A DNA stretch of 64,000 bases from Streptomyces luteogriseus (lineage in GTDB: Bacteria; Actinomycetota; Actinomycetes; Streptomycetales; Streptomycetaceae), in assembly GCF_014205055.1 (NCBI RefSeq), contig NZ_JACHMS010000001.1, positions 7,282,501 to 7,346,500 on the forward strand, written 5' to 3'. The position numbers and the translations under genes were made by a program. The notes under the pieces were generated by a model that searched no databases, was not told where the DNA came from, and worked only from the letters and a program-made list of their open reading frames with translations. Every line of letters begins with the position of its first letter. Positions within the stretch are counted from its first letter, which is position 1. This document shows, piece by piece, positions 30,249-37,673 of the stretch.

Positions 30249-31049
30249 GTGCAGGCGGAGGCGAGCCCGGTGGGCGATTCCATTCCCCGGCAGGGGCTCT
30301 CACGGCGGATGCTCCGCACCGAGACACTGCTGGTCCTCGCGCTGTCGCTGGGCGCGAGCGGAGTGTCCGCGCTGATCAGCTTCATCGGATCGGTCACCAA
30401 GCCGGGCGGCCTCAAGGACCAGGCGGCCACGATGAACGCCTCGGCGGCGCCCGGGCGGCCCTGGCTCGACCTCGCCTGGCAGCTCTTCGGGATCACCACG
30501 GCGCTCGTGCCCGTCGCGCTCGTCGCGCACTTCCTGCTGCGGGAGGGCGCGAGCCTGCGCACGATCGGCTTCGACCGCACCCGCCCCTGGCCCGACCTCG
30601 GCCGCGGGGCGGCGATCGCGGCGGTCATCGGCAGCACCGGTGTCGCCTTCTATCTGGCGGCCCGCGGCCTCGGCTTCAACCTCACCGTGGTGCCCGAGGC
30701 GCTGCCGGAGGTGTGGTGGAAGTACCCCGTGCTGATCCTCTCGGCGATCCAGAACGCCGTGCTGGAGGAAGTGATCGTCGTCGGCTACCTGCTGCGCCGC
30801 ATGGGCCAGCTCGGGTGGACCCCGACGGCGGCTCTGGTCGGCAGCTCCGTTCTGCGCGGCTCGTACCACCTCTACCAGGGCATCGGCGGCTTCGTCGGCA
30901 ACATGGTCATGGGCGTCGTCTTCGTCTACCTCTACCGCCGCTGGGGGCGGGTCGGCCCGCTCGTGGTCGCCCACTCGCTGCTCGACATCGGGGCGTTCGT
31001 CGGGTACGCGCTGCTGGCGGGCGAGGTGGGCTGGCTGCCGACGCCGTGA
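30249..31049 (+). CDS. CPBP family intramembrane protein with a variant first motif
   Basis: 266 residues, about seven membrane helices. The CPBP/Abi region reads EEVIVVGYLLRR from E173: the double glutamate is kept, but the arginine of the usual EExxxR motif is V178. Motif two reads SYH instead of FxxxH, and motif three is HSLLD. Family members include type II CAAX proteases; the substitutions make activity uncertain, though GYLLRR may supply the arginine. The GTG start at 30249 has GGAGG five bases upstream; GTG 30237 is an alternative. Confidence 0.82.
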   Translation: MQAEASPVGDSIPRQGLSRRMLRTETLLVLALSLGASGVSALISFIGSVTKPGGLKDQAATMNASAAPGRPWLDLAWQLFGITTALVPVALVAHFLLREGASLRTIGFDRTRPWPDLGRGAAIAAVIGSTGVAFYLAARGLGFNLTVVPEALPEVWWKYPVLILSAIQNAVLEEVIVVGYLLRRMGQLGWTPTAALVGSSVLRGSYHLYQGIGGFVGNMVMGVVFVYLYRRWGRVGPLVVAHSLLDIGAFVGYALLAGEVGWLPTP

Positions 31050-31059
31050 CGTGACGCGG

Positions 31060-31092
31060 AAAGGGGCGTACGGCGGTGTCGTACGCCCCTTT
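31060..31092. terminator. Bidirectional terminator hairpin
   Basis: Perfect 12-bp stem AAAGGGGCGTAC/GTACGCCCCTTT with a 9-nt loop between the convergent CPBP and PhzF genes. The TTT end on each strand suits both directions. Confidence 0.85.
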
Positions 31093-31100
31093 GGTGTGTC

Positions 31101-31919
31101 TCAGGCCAGCAGGTCGCCCTCGATGACGGTGACCGCCGTGCCGGTCAGCAGGGTGCGGTCGCCGCGCAGCTCCGTGCGGACGCGGCCGGAGCGGGGTGAG
31201 GCCTGGAGACCGGTGAGGGCGGGGCGGCCGAGGCGCTCGGACCAGAACGGGGCGAGTGCCGTGTGGGCACTGCCCGTCACAGGGTCCTCGTCGATGCCGA
31301 CGTTCGGGAAGAAGCAGCGCGAGACGAAGTCGTAGCCCCGGGCAGGGTCCTCAGCGCGGGCGGTGGCGATGACGCCGCGCTCGGAGTGGGCCGCGAGGGC
31401 CCGCAGGTCGGGGCGGAGGCCGTGCACCGTCTTCTCGTCGGCGACCTCGACGAGCAGGTCGCCGATGTTCGGACCGGTGTCGAAGACCGTGAGCGGCTCG
31501 GCGCCCAGGGCCTCGGCGAGGCCGCGGGGTGGGTCGGCCGAAGTGAGCGGGGCCGTCGGGAAGTCCAGCGTGACGGAGCCGTCCGAGGCGGGCGTGGCGA
31601 CGAGGACGCCGCTGCGGGTGGCGAACCGCACCGGGCCCGTGTGCACGCCGGTCGTGTGCAGGACGTGGGCGGTGGCGAGGGTCGCGTGGCCGCACATCGC
31701 GACCTCGGTGGCCGGGGTGAACCAGCGCAGTGCCCAGTCCGCCCCGGCGCCCCCGGGGAGCGGGTGGGCGAAGGCCGTCTCGGCGTGGTTGACCTCCAGG
31801 GCGACATCCTGCAGCCAGGTGTCGTCCGGGAAGGCGCCCGCGCCGGGCAGGAGCAGGACCCCGGCCGGGTTGCCGGAGAAGGGGCGATCGGTGAAGGCGT
31901 CGACGATTCGGATCCTCAT
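31101..31919 (-). CDS. PhzF family isomerase/epimerase-like protein
   Basis: 272 residues, the normal length for the family, with the two-fold diaminopimelate-epimerase-like fold. The N terminus IVDAFTDRPFSGNPAGV is the family hallmark, and the catalytic glutamate is E47 in NHAETAF. PhzF itself isomerises dihydro-hydroxyanthranilate in phenazine synthesis, but no phenazine genes are nearby, so this is a general family member of unknown substrate. ATG 31919; the gene stands alone. Confidence 0.9.
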   Translation of the reverse strand: MRIRIVDAFTDRPFSGNPAGVLLLPGAGAFPDDTWLQDVALEVNHAETAFAHPLPGGAGADWALRWFTPATEVAMCGHATLATAHVLHTTGVHTGPVRFATRSGVLVATPASDGSVTLDFPTAPLTSADPPRGLAEALGAEPLTVFDTGPNIGDLLVEVADEKTVHGLRPDLRALAAHSERGVIATARAEDPARGYDFVSRCFFPNVGIDEDPVTGSAHTALAPFWSERLGRPALTGLQASPRSGRVRTELRGDRTLLTGTAVTVIEGDLLA

Positions 31920-32030
31920 GCCCCGACGCTAGGGCTCCCACGAAGCCGCAGGCCAAGGCCAATTCGCGAGTGCTGGCCCGGTTCTGCCGGCCGGGGCGTA
32001 ACGGGCAGGGCCTTGCCAGTCGAGAGTTAC

Positions 32031-32066
32031 CGATATATCGTTGAAGCATCGCGATGGATCAACGAT
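32031..32066. promoter_or_regulatory. Nested palindromic operator upstream of padR-type gene
   Basis: CGATATATCG (32031-32040) is a 10-bp palindrome. Centred at 32051.5 is a second dyad: ATCGTTGA (32037-32044) and TCAACGAT (32059-32066) flank the palindrome CATCGCGATG (32047-32056). All lie within 60 bases of the start codon, so autoregulation by the PadR protein is likely. Confidence 0.65.
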
Positions 32067-32085
32067 GGAATGGAGAGTGGTTGCG

Positions 32086-32709
32086 ATGCGTACCCACGGA
32101 TTCGAGCGTGGACATGGACACGGCGGCCCGCACCACGGCCGGGGCGGCTTCGAAGGACTGCGTGCGGCCTTCGGTCCCTTCGGGCCGGGCGGGCCGGGTG
32201 GCCCCGGCTGGGGCGGACCCGGCGGCCCGGGCCCCTGGGGTGGACGAGGGCGCGGCGGACCACGGGGGAGGGCGCGGCGTGGCGACGTACGCGCCTCGAT
32301 CCTGGCCCTGCTGAAGGACCGGCCGATGCACGGCTACGAGATGATCCAGGAGATCGCCGAGCGCAGCGGCGGGGCGTGGAAGCCCAGCCCCGGGTCGGTG
32401 TACCCCACCCTCCAGCTGCTGGAGGACGAGGGGCTGATCGCCAGTGCGTCCGAGGGCGGCAAGAGGCTGTTCTCGCTCACCGACGCCGGCCGCGAGGCTG
32501 CGGAGGAGGGGCCCGAGGCGCCCTGGGAGGAGGCCTCCCGCGGGGTCGACTGGGAGGCCCTCGGTGAGATCCGCCAGGCCGGCTTCGGTCTGATGGAGGC
32601 CTTCGGCCAGGTCTGGAAGGCCGGCAGCAAGGAGCAGCGGGAGAAGGCGGTCGGAGTCATCAACGACGCCCGCAAGAAGCTGTACCTCATCCTCGCCGAC
32701 GAGGACTGA
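32086..32709 (+). CDS. PadR family transcriptional regulator
   Basis: 207 residues. A Gly/His/Pro-rich, disordered N terminus of about 55 residues (with RGHGHGGPHHGRGG) precedes a PadR winged helix (DVRASILALLKDRPMHGYEMIQEIAERSGGAWKPSPGSVYPTLQLLEDEGLI) and a C-terminal helical dimerisation region. The histidine-rich head could bind metal. The start ATG 32086 has GGAGAG upstream. A nested palindrome overlaps the promoter region. PadR proteins of this type often repress adjacent envelope or multidrug genes, but here it is a single gene. Confidence 0.9.
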   Translation: MRTHGFERGHGHGGPHHGRGGFEGLRAAFGPFGPGGPGGPGWGGPGGPGPWGGRGRGGPRGRARRGDVRASILALLKDRPMHGYEMIQEIAERSGGAWKPSPGSVYPTLQLLEDEGLIASASEGGKRLFSLTDAGREAAEEGPEAPWEEASRGVDWEALGEIRQAGFGLMEAFGQVWKAGSKEQREKAVGVINDARKKLYLILADED

Positions 32710-32722
32710 GCCGCGCAGTGGA

Positions 32723-32757
32723 CGAAGCGCCCCCCCGGGTGGTCGGGGGGCGCTTCG
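32723..32757. terminator. Bidirectional terminator hairpin
   Basis: Perfect 13-bp stem (32723-32735 with 32745-32757), 9-nt loop, between the convergent padR-type and SRPBCC genes. Confidence 0.8.
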
Positions 32758-32770
32758 GCGTGCAGGGGTG

Positions 32771-33199
32771 TCAGGTCACCAGCCCGTCCAACTTGCGCAG
32801 TGACTCGTGCAGCGCCGCCGTGGCCGAGTCCTTGAGCTTGCCCGCCATCAAGGACACCGTCGCGCCCGTGAACTCGCCGTCGATGCGGACCGTCGTGGCG
32901 TCACCCTCGGGCGTGAGGGTGTAGCGCGTCGCGACGGTCACGGCCATCGGGCCCTTGCCGCGGATGGCGAGCACGCGGGCCGGCTCCATCTCCTCGACGG
33001 TCCACGCCACTTCGGCCGGGAAGTTCATCAGCCGCATGTTCTCCTGGAACGTCGCGCCCACTTCCAGCGGTTCCGGGCCGCCCGCCGGGAAACTCGTGTG
33101 GGTCGCGTTCCACTCGCCGTACCCGGACCAGTCCGTGAGTCTGGCCCACACCTTCTCGGCCGGCGCCCCGATGCGTGCCTCCGCGCTGACTTCGGCCAT
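32771..33199 (-). CDS. SRPBCC (polyketide cyclase/START-like) family protein
   Basis: 142 residues, a single helix-grip domain (AEVSAEARIGAPAEKVWARLTDWSGYGEWNATH at the start, SLMAGKLKDSATAALHESLRKLDGLV at the end). Such proteins bind hydrophobic ligands in a deep pocket; no specific ligand can be named. The ATG 33199 has GAGGTGG just upstream. A 17-bp TetR-type palindrome lies 66 bases upstream of the start, suggesting repression by a TetR protein encoded elsewhere. Confidence 0.85.
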   Translation of the reverse strand: MAEVSAEARIGAPAEKVWARLTDWSGYGEWNATHTSFPAGGPEPLEVGATFQENMRLMNFPAEVAWTVEEMEPARVLAIRGKGPMAVTVATRYTLTPEGDATTVRIDGEFTGATVSLMAGKLKDSATAALHESLRKLDGLVT

Positions 33200-33264
33200 G
33201 CGACCACCTCTTCGTATCGGGCTGGGTGTCGCGGAACGTAGCCGGGGCGGCCGCAATGTTCAAT

Positions 33265-33281
33265 ACTGACGAACCGTCAGT
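33265..33281. promoter_or_regulatory. TetR-type operator ACTGACG-AAC-CGTCAGT
   Basis: Perfect 7-bp arms around a 3-bp centre between the SRPBCC gene (minus) and the Clp-N gene (plus). The form TGACG-N3-CGTCA is typical of TetR-family sites. No tetR gene is adjacent. Confidence 0.65.
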
Positions 33282-33312
33282 TGAGCCGACGGTCTCCACC
33301 GGAATCTGCCTG

Positions 33313-33334
33313 ATCTCCTCCGTAAGGAGGAGAT
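33313..33334 (+). other. Perfect 9-bp hairpin containing a Shine-Dalgarno-like strand
   Basis: ATCTCCTCC, loop GTAA, GGAGGAGAT. One arm is an ideal ribosome site, sequestered by the other. No start codon follows at the right distance, so it may simply be an mRNA 5' structure or a weak terminator ahead of the gene at 33424. Confidence 0.5.
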
Positions 33335-33423
33335 TCCGCTCGCTGGAGTCCACTTCCTGTGGGACGCCAAGATGCTTCCCGCCGGGGATGACCCGGGGGC
33401 GCGGGACTGATGGGGTAGAGGAT

Positions 33424-33972
33424 GTGCAACCCCGTACCCCCCGGCAGTCGGCCCATGAGCACGGCATTCAGCGCGTGGACAACGATGCCAGGCTCAGTGA
33501 CGAGCTGGCGTCGGTGGTCGGCGGTGCCCGGCGCCGGGCTGTCCGGGACGGGGACCGGCAGATCGACACCGCCCATCTGCTCCACTCGCTGCTGGAATCC
33601 GACCCCGAGGCGCGTGCCGCCTTCGGGGAGGGGCCGCAGATCGCGCGGTTGCTCGGCAATCTCGTCCAGCGCAGCATCGGCTACGGCCTGCGCTGGCAGA
33701 GCGGTGTCGAGGACTCCGGCGCCGTCCCCGTGGTGACGGAGACGGCGGGTTACTCCCCGCTCGCCGCCGCGTCCGTGGAGTACGCCTGCGAGCGCGCCGC
33801 CGGACGCGGCGGACCGGCCCGTGGCACCGACCTCCTCGCCGCGATCGTCGCCGACCCGCAGGCCCGTGCGGTCGAGGTGCTCGAACGGGCCGGCATCGAC
33901 CCGCGCGAGGTGTTCGCCCGGCTCGACGGCTGGTCCGGCCGCACCGAGGAATGCGGCGAGGCCACCTGCTGA
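33424..33972 (+). CDS. Stand-alone Clp N-terminal domain protein
   Basis: 182 residues. After a disordered head of about 20 residues come two Clp-N repeats: RRRAVRDGDRQIDTAHLLHSLLESDPEARAAF and VEYACERAAGRGGPARGTDLLAAIVADPQARAVEVLERAGID. There are no AAA+ ATPase modules. In ClpA/ClpC these repeats bind substrates or adaptors, so a free copy could act as an adaptor, a decoy or a ClpC regulator. GTG 33424 is assumed; GTG 33475 is possible. A GEATC tail ends in cysteine. Confidence 0.75.
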   Translation: MQPRTPRQSAHEHGIQRVDNDARLSDELASVVGGARRRAVRDGDRQIDTAHLLHSLLESDPEARAAFGEGPQIARLLGNLVQRSIGYGLRWQSGVEDSGAVPVVTETAGYSPLAAASVEYACERAAGRGGPARGTDLLAAIVADPQARAVEVLERAGIDPREVFARLDGWSGRTEECGEATC

Positions 33973-34066
33973 GTGGCGCGGCGCGGGGCCCGGGCTGCCC
34001 CGTCCATGCTGTGAGACAGGTGCCATGGGGGATGACGCTCCTGTCGTGTCCTGTCATCATGTGCCG

Positions 34067-35065
34067 GTGCGTACCTCTGACAGCAGCGTGAGCGGGCGCG
34101 GCAGGGGCGTGGGGCTCGGCCTCGCGCTTCTGTCCGCGGTGGCCTTCGGCGGATCCGGTGTCGCGGCCAAGCCGCTGATCGAGGCGGGTCTGGATCCGCT
34201 GCACGTGGTCTGGCTGCGGGTCGCCGGGGCGGCCCTGGTGATGCTGCCGCTCGCCGTGCGCCATCGCGCGCTGCTGCGCAGGCGCCCCGGGCTGCTCGTC
34301 GGGTTCGGGCTGCTGGCCGTCGCCGGTGTCCAGGCCTGCTACTTCGCCGCGCTCTCCCGGATCCCCGTCGGGGTCGCCCTGCTCATCGAGTACCTGGCGC
34401 CCGCGCTCGTGCTGGGCTGGGTGCGGTTCGTGCAGAAGCGGCCCGTGACGCGGGCCGCGGCCGTCGGTGTCGTCCTCGCGGTCGGCGGACTGGCCTGTGT
34501 CGTCGAGGTCTGGTCGGGCCTCGGCTTCGACGCCCTCGGACTGCTGCTCGCCCTCGGCGCGGCCTGCTGCCAGGTCGGCTACTTCGTCCTGTCCGACCAG
34601 GGCAGCGACGCCGGGGACGAGGCGCCCGACCCGCTCGGCGTCATCGCCTACGGACTGCTCGTCGGCGCGGCCGTGCTGACCGTCGTCGCCCGGCCCTGGA
34701 CCATGGACTGGTCGGTGCTCCGGGGCACCGCGAGCATGGACGGCAGGCCGGTCGCCGCCGTCGTACTGCTGGCGTGGATCGTCCTCGTCGCCACGGTCGT
34801 CGCCTACGTCACCGGCGTGGTCTCCGTGCGGCGGCTCTCCCCCCAGGTCGCGGGGGTCGTCGCCTGTCTCGAGGCGGTCATCGCCACCGTCCTGGCCTGG
34901 GTCCTGCTCGGCGAGCACCTCTCGGCGCCGCAGATCGCCGGCGGGGCGATCGTCCTGGTGGGCGCCCTCATCGCGCAGTCCTCGACGCCCTCGAAGGGTT
35001 CCGGGCAGCCGGTGGCGAGCGGCGGCCCGGAAAGGGAATTGTCCCGGCGCGGGACCAGCGCCTAA
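34067..35065 (+). CDS. EamA family (DMT superfamily) transporter 1
   Basis: 332 residues, ten membrane helices in two EamA repeats (AFGGSGVAAKPLIEAGLDPLHVVWLR in the first, VAGVVACLEAVIATVLAWVLLGEHL in the second). Members export amino acids or small metabolites. The first of two tandem EamA genes; its stop codon TAA lies inside the -10 box of the promoter serving the leader ORF that follows. GTG 34067 is chosen; ATG 34025 is possible. Confidence 0.85.
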   Translation: MRTSDSSVSGRGRGVGLGLALLSAVAFGGSGVAAKPLIEAGLDPLHVVWLRVAGAALVMLPLAVRHRALLRRRPGLLVGFGLLAVAGVQACYFAALSRIPVGVALLIEYLAPALVLGWVRFVQKRPVTRAAAVGVVLAVGGLACVVEVWSGLGFDALGLLLALGAACCQVGYFVLSDQGSDAGDEAPDPLGVIAYGLLVGAAVLTVVARPWTMDWSVLRGTASMDGRPVAAVVLLAWIVLVATVVAYVTGVVSVRRLSPQVAGVVACLEAVIATVLAWVLLGEHLSAPQIAGGAIVLVGALIAQSSTPSKGSGQPVASGGPERELSRRGTSA

Positions 35066-35068
35066 GGT
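35039..35068 (+). promoter_or_regulatory. HrdB-type promoter for a leaderless transcript
   Basis: TTGTCC (35039-35044), 18-bp spacer, TAAGGT (35063-35068). The predicted start falls at or next to the ATG at 35076, so the message would be leaderless. The -10 overlaps the stop codon of the upstream EamA gene. Confidence 0.6.
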
Positions 35069-35075
35069 GCCGATC

Positions 35076-35114
35076 ATGCCTTCCGCACGCGTTCTTCCGC
35101 CTCCGGCCGCCTGA
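35076..35114 (+). CDS. Possible 12-residue leader peptide MPSARVLPPPAA
   Basis: The ATG lies seven bases after a good -10 box. The peptide contains three consecutive prolines, a sequence known to stall ribosomes. Its last codons and stop lie in a hairpin that can form two ways: CCGCCTC/GAGGCGG (35097-35103 with 35113-35119) or CCGCC/GGCGG (35107-35111 with 35115-35119). The EamA 2 gene starts 177 bases later. This looks like an attenuation or stalling leader; conservation has not been tested. Confidence 0.4.
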   Translation: MPSARVLPPPAA

Positions 35115-35291
35115 GGCGGGCCCTCCGGAAACCGCGCCCGGCGATGCGCCGCCGCGCGGAACGGTGCTGCCCGCAGACGAAGTCCGTGGACCCCTGATCC
35201 CGGCTGATCCGGGGCCCTTCCCGAACTTCCGCGCACCCGGCCGCCGTCCGACACGGGCGCGGCACGCTGTGCGCGTCTGCGGAGAGAACAC

Positions 35292-36242
35292 GTGTCGAAC
35301 ACTGCCTCCGGCCTGCCCATCGGGCGAGGCCTCCTCTATCTGATCATCGCCGGTGTCGCCTGGGGCACCGCGGGCGCGGCCGCCTCCCTGGTCTACCGGG
35401 CCGGCGACATGGGGCCCGTGGCGCTCTCGTTCTGGCGTTGCGCCGCCGGTCTCGTGCTGCTGCTCGCCGTCCGGCTGGTGCGGCCGCGCGCCGGAGCCCC
35501 CGTGCGGGGACCGCTCGGCCGCAGGACACTGCGGGCCGGGGTCACCGGGCTCGGGCTCGCCGTCTTCCAGACCGCGTACTTCGCGGCCGTCTCCGCCACC
35601 GGCCTCGCCGTGGCCACGGTCGTCACCCTGGGCGCGGGTCCCGTCCTCATCGCGCTGGGTGCCCGGCTGACCCTGGCGGAGCGCCTGGGGCGGGGCGGTG
35701 CCGTCGCCGTGGTGGGTGCTCTAGCCGGGCTCGGGGTGCTCGTCCTCGGGGGCGGGGGCGCGGCCGTACGCCCCGTGGGTGTGCTGCTCGCGCTGCTGTC
35801 CGCAGCCGGGTACTGCGTGTTGACGCTGCTCACCCGCCGGTGGGGTCGCGACGGCGAGGGCGACGCCACCCGGACGACCGCCGGGGCCTTCGCCGTCACG
35901 AGCCTGTGCCTGCTGCCGTTCGCCCTGGCGGAGGGACTGCTGCCGCACACCGAGGAGCCCGGTCGGCTCCTGCTCCTGCTGCTCTACGTCGCCGCCGTCC
36001 CCACCGCGCTGGCCTACGGCCTGTACTTCGCGGGCGCGGCCGTCGTGCGGTCCGCCACCGTCTCGGTGATCATGCTGCTCGAACCGGTGAGCGCGGCGGT
36101 GCTCGCCGTCGTCCTGCTCGGCGAACACCTCACGGCGGCGACGCTGGCCGGGACCCTGCTGATGCTGGGTTCGGTGGCGGGCCTCGCGGTGGGAGAGGCC
36201 CGGGGTGCGCGAACGGCCGGGGAGGCGGCGACCGCCGTGTGA
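35292..36242 (+). CDS. EamA family (DMT superfamily) transporter 2
   Basis: 316 residues, ten membrane helices, two EamA repeats (IIAGVAWGTAGAAASLVYRAGDMGPVALSFWRC and VIMLLEPVSAAVLAVVLLGEHLTAATLAGTLLMLG). GTG 35292 follows GGAGAG by about six bases. It is not a close duplicate of EamA 1: the two share only the family motifs. It lies downstream of a short leader ORF and hairpins that may control it. Confidence 0.88.
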   Translation: MSNTASGLPIGRGLLYLIIAGVAWGTAGAAASLVYRAGDMGPVALSFWRCAAGLVLLLAVRLVRPRAGAPVRGPLGRRTLRAGVTGLGLAVFQTAYFAAVSATGLAVATVVTLGAGPVLIALGARLTLAERLGRGGAVAVVGALAGLGVLVLGGGGAAVRPVGVLLALLSAAGYCVLTLLTRRWGRDGEGDATRTTAGAFAVTSLCLLPFALAEGLLPHTEEPGRLLLLLLYVAAVPTALAYGLYFAGAAVVRSATVSVIMLLEPVSAAVLAVVLLGEHLTAATLAGTLLMLGSVAGLAVGEARGARTAGEAATAV

Positions 36243-36319
36243 GGTGCCGCCCGGGCCGGCGTGACGGGCCCCGGGCCGTGTCCGCAGGGTTCCGCCGGCC
36301 CCGCGACGCCTGGCACGGC

Positions 36320-36952
36320 CTAGGCCTCCTGCCTGCGCAGGAGGTGGTCCCGTGCCCTGGAGTCGCCCGGACCGCCGCGGGCCTCGAGCCCCGCGGCGAT
36401 CCGGCCCCGGACCTCGGCGGGCCGGTGGTTCGCGTACTTGAACTTGGCTCGTACGTCCGTCACTTCGAGGCGCAGGCCGCGGATGCCGACGAGCATCCTG
36501 CCGTACGGCGCCTCGTCCGCCGCCGCCCGTGCGGAGCCGCCCCGCGGCTGGAAGTGGTCGACCTGGCGGTTGAGGAGCGCGGCCTTCTCCGCCGGGTCGT
36601 CCACGACGTGGGCGCGGCAGCGGAGCTGTACGGCCGCGTAGAAGCTCGTGGGGGTGCCGTGCTCGGGCGGGACGTCCGGGGCGGCCTGCCAGGGGCCGGG
36701 CACGAACACGTAGTCGTCGACCACGCTCAGCAGGACGTCCGGGTGGGCCTCCAGCGCGGGCCAGAGCGGGTTGGGGCGGGCGAGGTGGGTGACGACCTCG
36801 CCGCGCCCGGCGTCGTAGGCGAAGTGCAGGGGCTGGACGTGGGGCGGTTCGCCCGGCAGGCCGTTGACGGCGAGCTGGCCGAAGTCGTGCTCGGCCAGCC
36901 ACCGTTGCCATTCGGTGTCGTCGCGGGGCGCGTCCCAGGGGTGGATCAGCAT
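36320..36952 (-). CDS. FMN-binding negative regulator, PaiB-like
   Basis: 210 residues of the FMN-binding split-barrel fold in the PaiB form (LIHPWDAP at the start, LAVNGLPGEPPHVQPLHFAYD, ATDL replaced by THLARPNPLWPAL, and ANHRPAEVRGRIAAGLEARG at the end). Bacillus PaiB is a regulator of sporulation and protease genes; in Streptomyces the role is unknown and flavin binding is presumed. Its ATG overlaps the stop of the gene upstream (TGATG), so the two are coupled. GTG 36955 is the alternative start. Confidence 0.85.
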   Translation of the reverse strand: MLIHPWDAPRDDTEWQRWLAEHDFGQLAVNGLPGEPPHVQPLHFAYDAGRGEVVTHLARPNPLWPALEAHPDVLLSVVDDYVFVPGPWQAAPDVPPEHGTPTSFYAAVQLRCRAHVVDDPAEKAALLNRQVDHFQPRGGSARAAADEAPYGRMLVGIRGLRLEVTDVRAKFKYANHRPAEVRGRIAAGLEARGGPGDSRARDHLLRRQEA

Positions 36953-37638
36953 CACAGGGCCGCGAGGTAGCCGGGCAGTTCGGTACCGGGGGCCAGGCCG
37001 GGGTCGGAGTCCGGCGTGCCGTAAGTGCGCCGTACCGGGACGACGCCGGCCCAGTGGGGGAGGGCGAGGTCCTCCGGTTCGTCGTTCACGCCACCGGTGC
37101 GCAGCTTCGCGGAGACCTCGTCCAGATCCAGGCGGATCACGGCGGTCGCGGCCAGCTCCTTCTTGTTGGCGGGGCGCGAGTCCGCGGAGCGGCCGGGCAC
37201 GACGTGGTCGACCAGCGCGTCCAGGGCCTGCCGCTTCTCCTCGGGGTCCGTCACGTCGTGGGCGACGCCGTGCACCACCACGGAGCGGTAGTTGATCGAG
37301 TGGTGGAAGGCCGAGCGGGCCAGGACCAGACCGTCGACGTGTGTGACCGTCAGGCAGACCTCGAGGCCCGGGTCGGCCTGACCGGCCGCCCGCAGCGGAC
37401 GCGAGCCCGTCGAGCCGTGCACGTACAGCCGCTCGCCGACCCGGGCGTACAGCGTGGGCAGCACGACCGGCGCGCCGTCACGGACGAACCCGAGATGGCA
37501 GACGTAGGCCTCGTCGAGTATCGAATGCACCAGGTCCCTGTCGTACGAGGCCCGGTCCGGGGAGCGGGTGGGGACGGTGCGGTCGGTCGGGGTGTAGGCG
37601 GTGTCGGGCTGCGACGGCGTCTGCGTGGTCCCCTGCAT
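36952..37638 (-). CDS. Pyridoxamine 5'-phosphate oxidase-like flavoprotein
   Basis: 228 residues. The split barrel starts after about 35 disordered residues, with AYVCHLGFVRDGAPVVLPTLYARVGERLYVHGSTGSR and INYRSVVVHGVAHDVTDPEEKRQALDALVDHVVPGR. Members bind FMN, F420 or haem; a true PNP oxidase is not proven. It is transcribed divergently from a MocR-type regulator across a 12-bp palindrome, the arrangement in which PLP-sensing regulators control vitamin B6 genes. ATG 37638 has GGAGAG upstream; ATG 37650 is possible. Confidence 0.85.
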   Translation of the reverse strand: MQGTTQTPSQPDTAYTPTDRTVPTRSPDRASYDRDLVHSILDEAYVCHLGFVRDGAPVVLPTLYARVGERLYVHGSTGSRPLRAAGQADPGLEVCLTVTHVDGLVLARSAFHHSINYRSVVVHGVAHDVTDPEEKRQALDALVDHVVPGRSADSRPANKKELAATAVIRLDLDEVSAKLRTGGVNDEPEDLALPHWAGVVPVRRTYGTPDSDPGLAPGTELPGYLAAL

Positions 37639-37650
37639 GGCGCTCTCCAT

Positions 37651-37662
37651 TGCACTAGTGCA
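37651..37662. promoter_or_regulatory. MocR/GntR-type operator TGCACTAGTGCA
   Basis: Perfect 12-bp palindrome in the 35-bp space between the divergent PNP-oxidase-like and MocR genes. CATAAT (37661-37666) seven bases before the MocR GTG looks like a -10 box, so binding would block both promoters and the MocR message is likely leaderless. Confidence 0.7.
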
Positions 37663-37673
37663 TAATCGGCTTT

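Noticed and set aside
31101..31919. Phenazine biosynthesis cluster
   Set aside because: Only the broad PhzF family member is present; no phzA-G companions.
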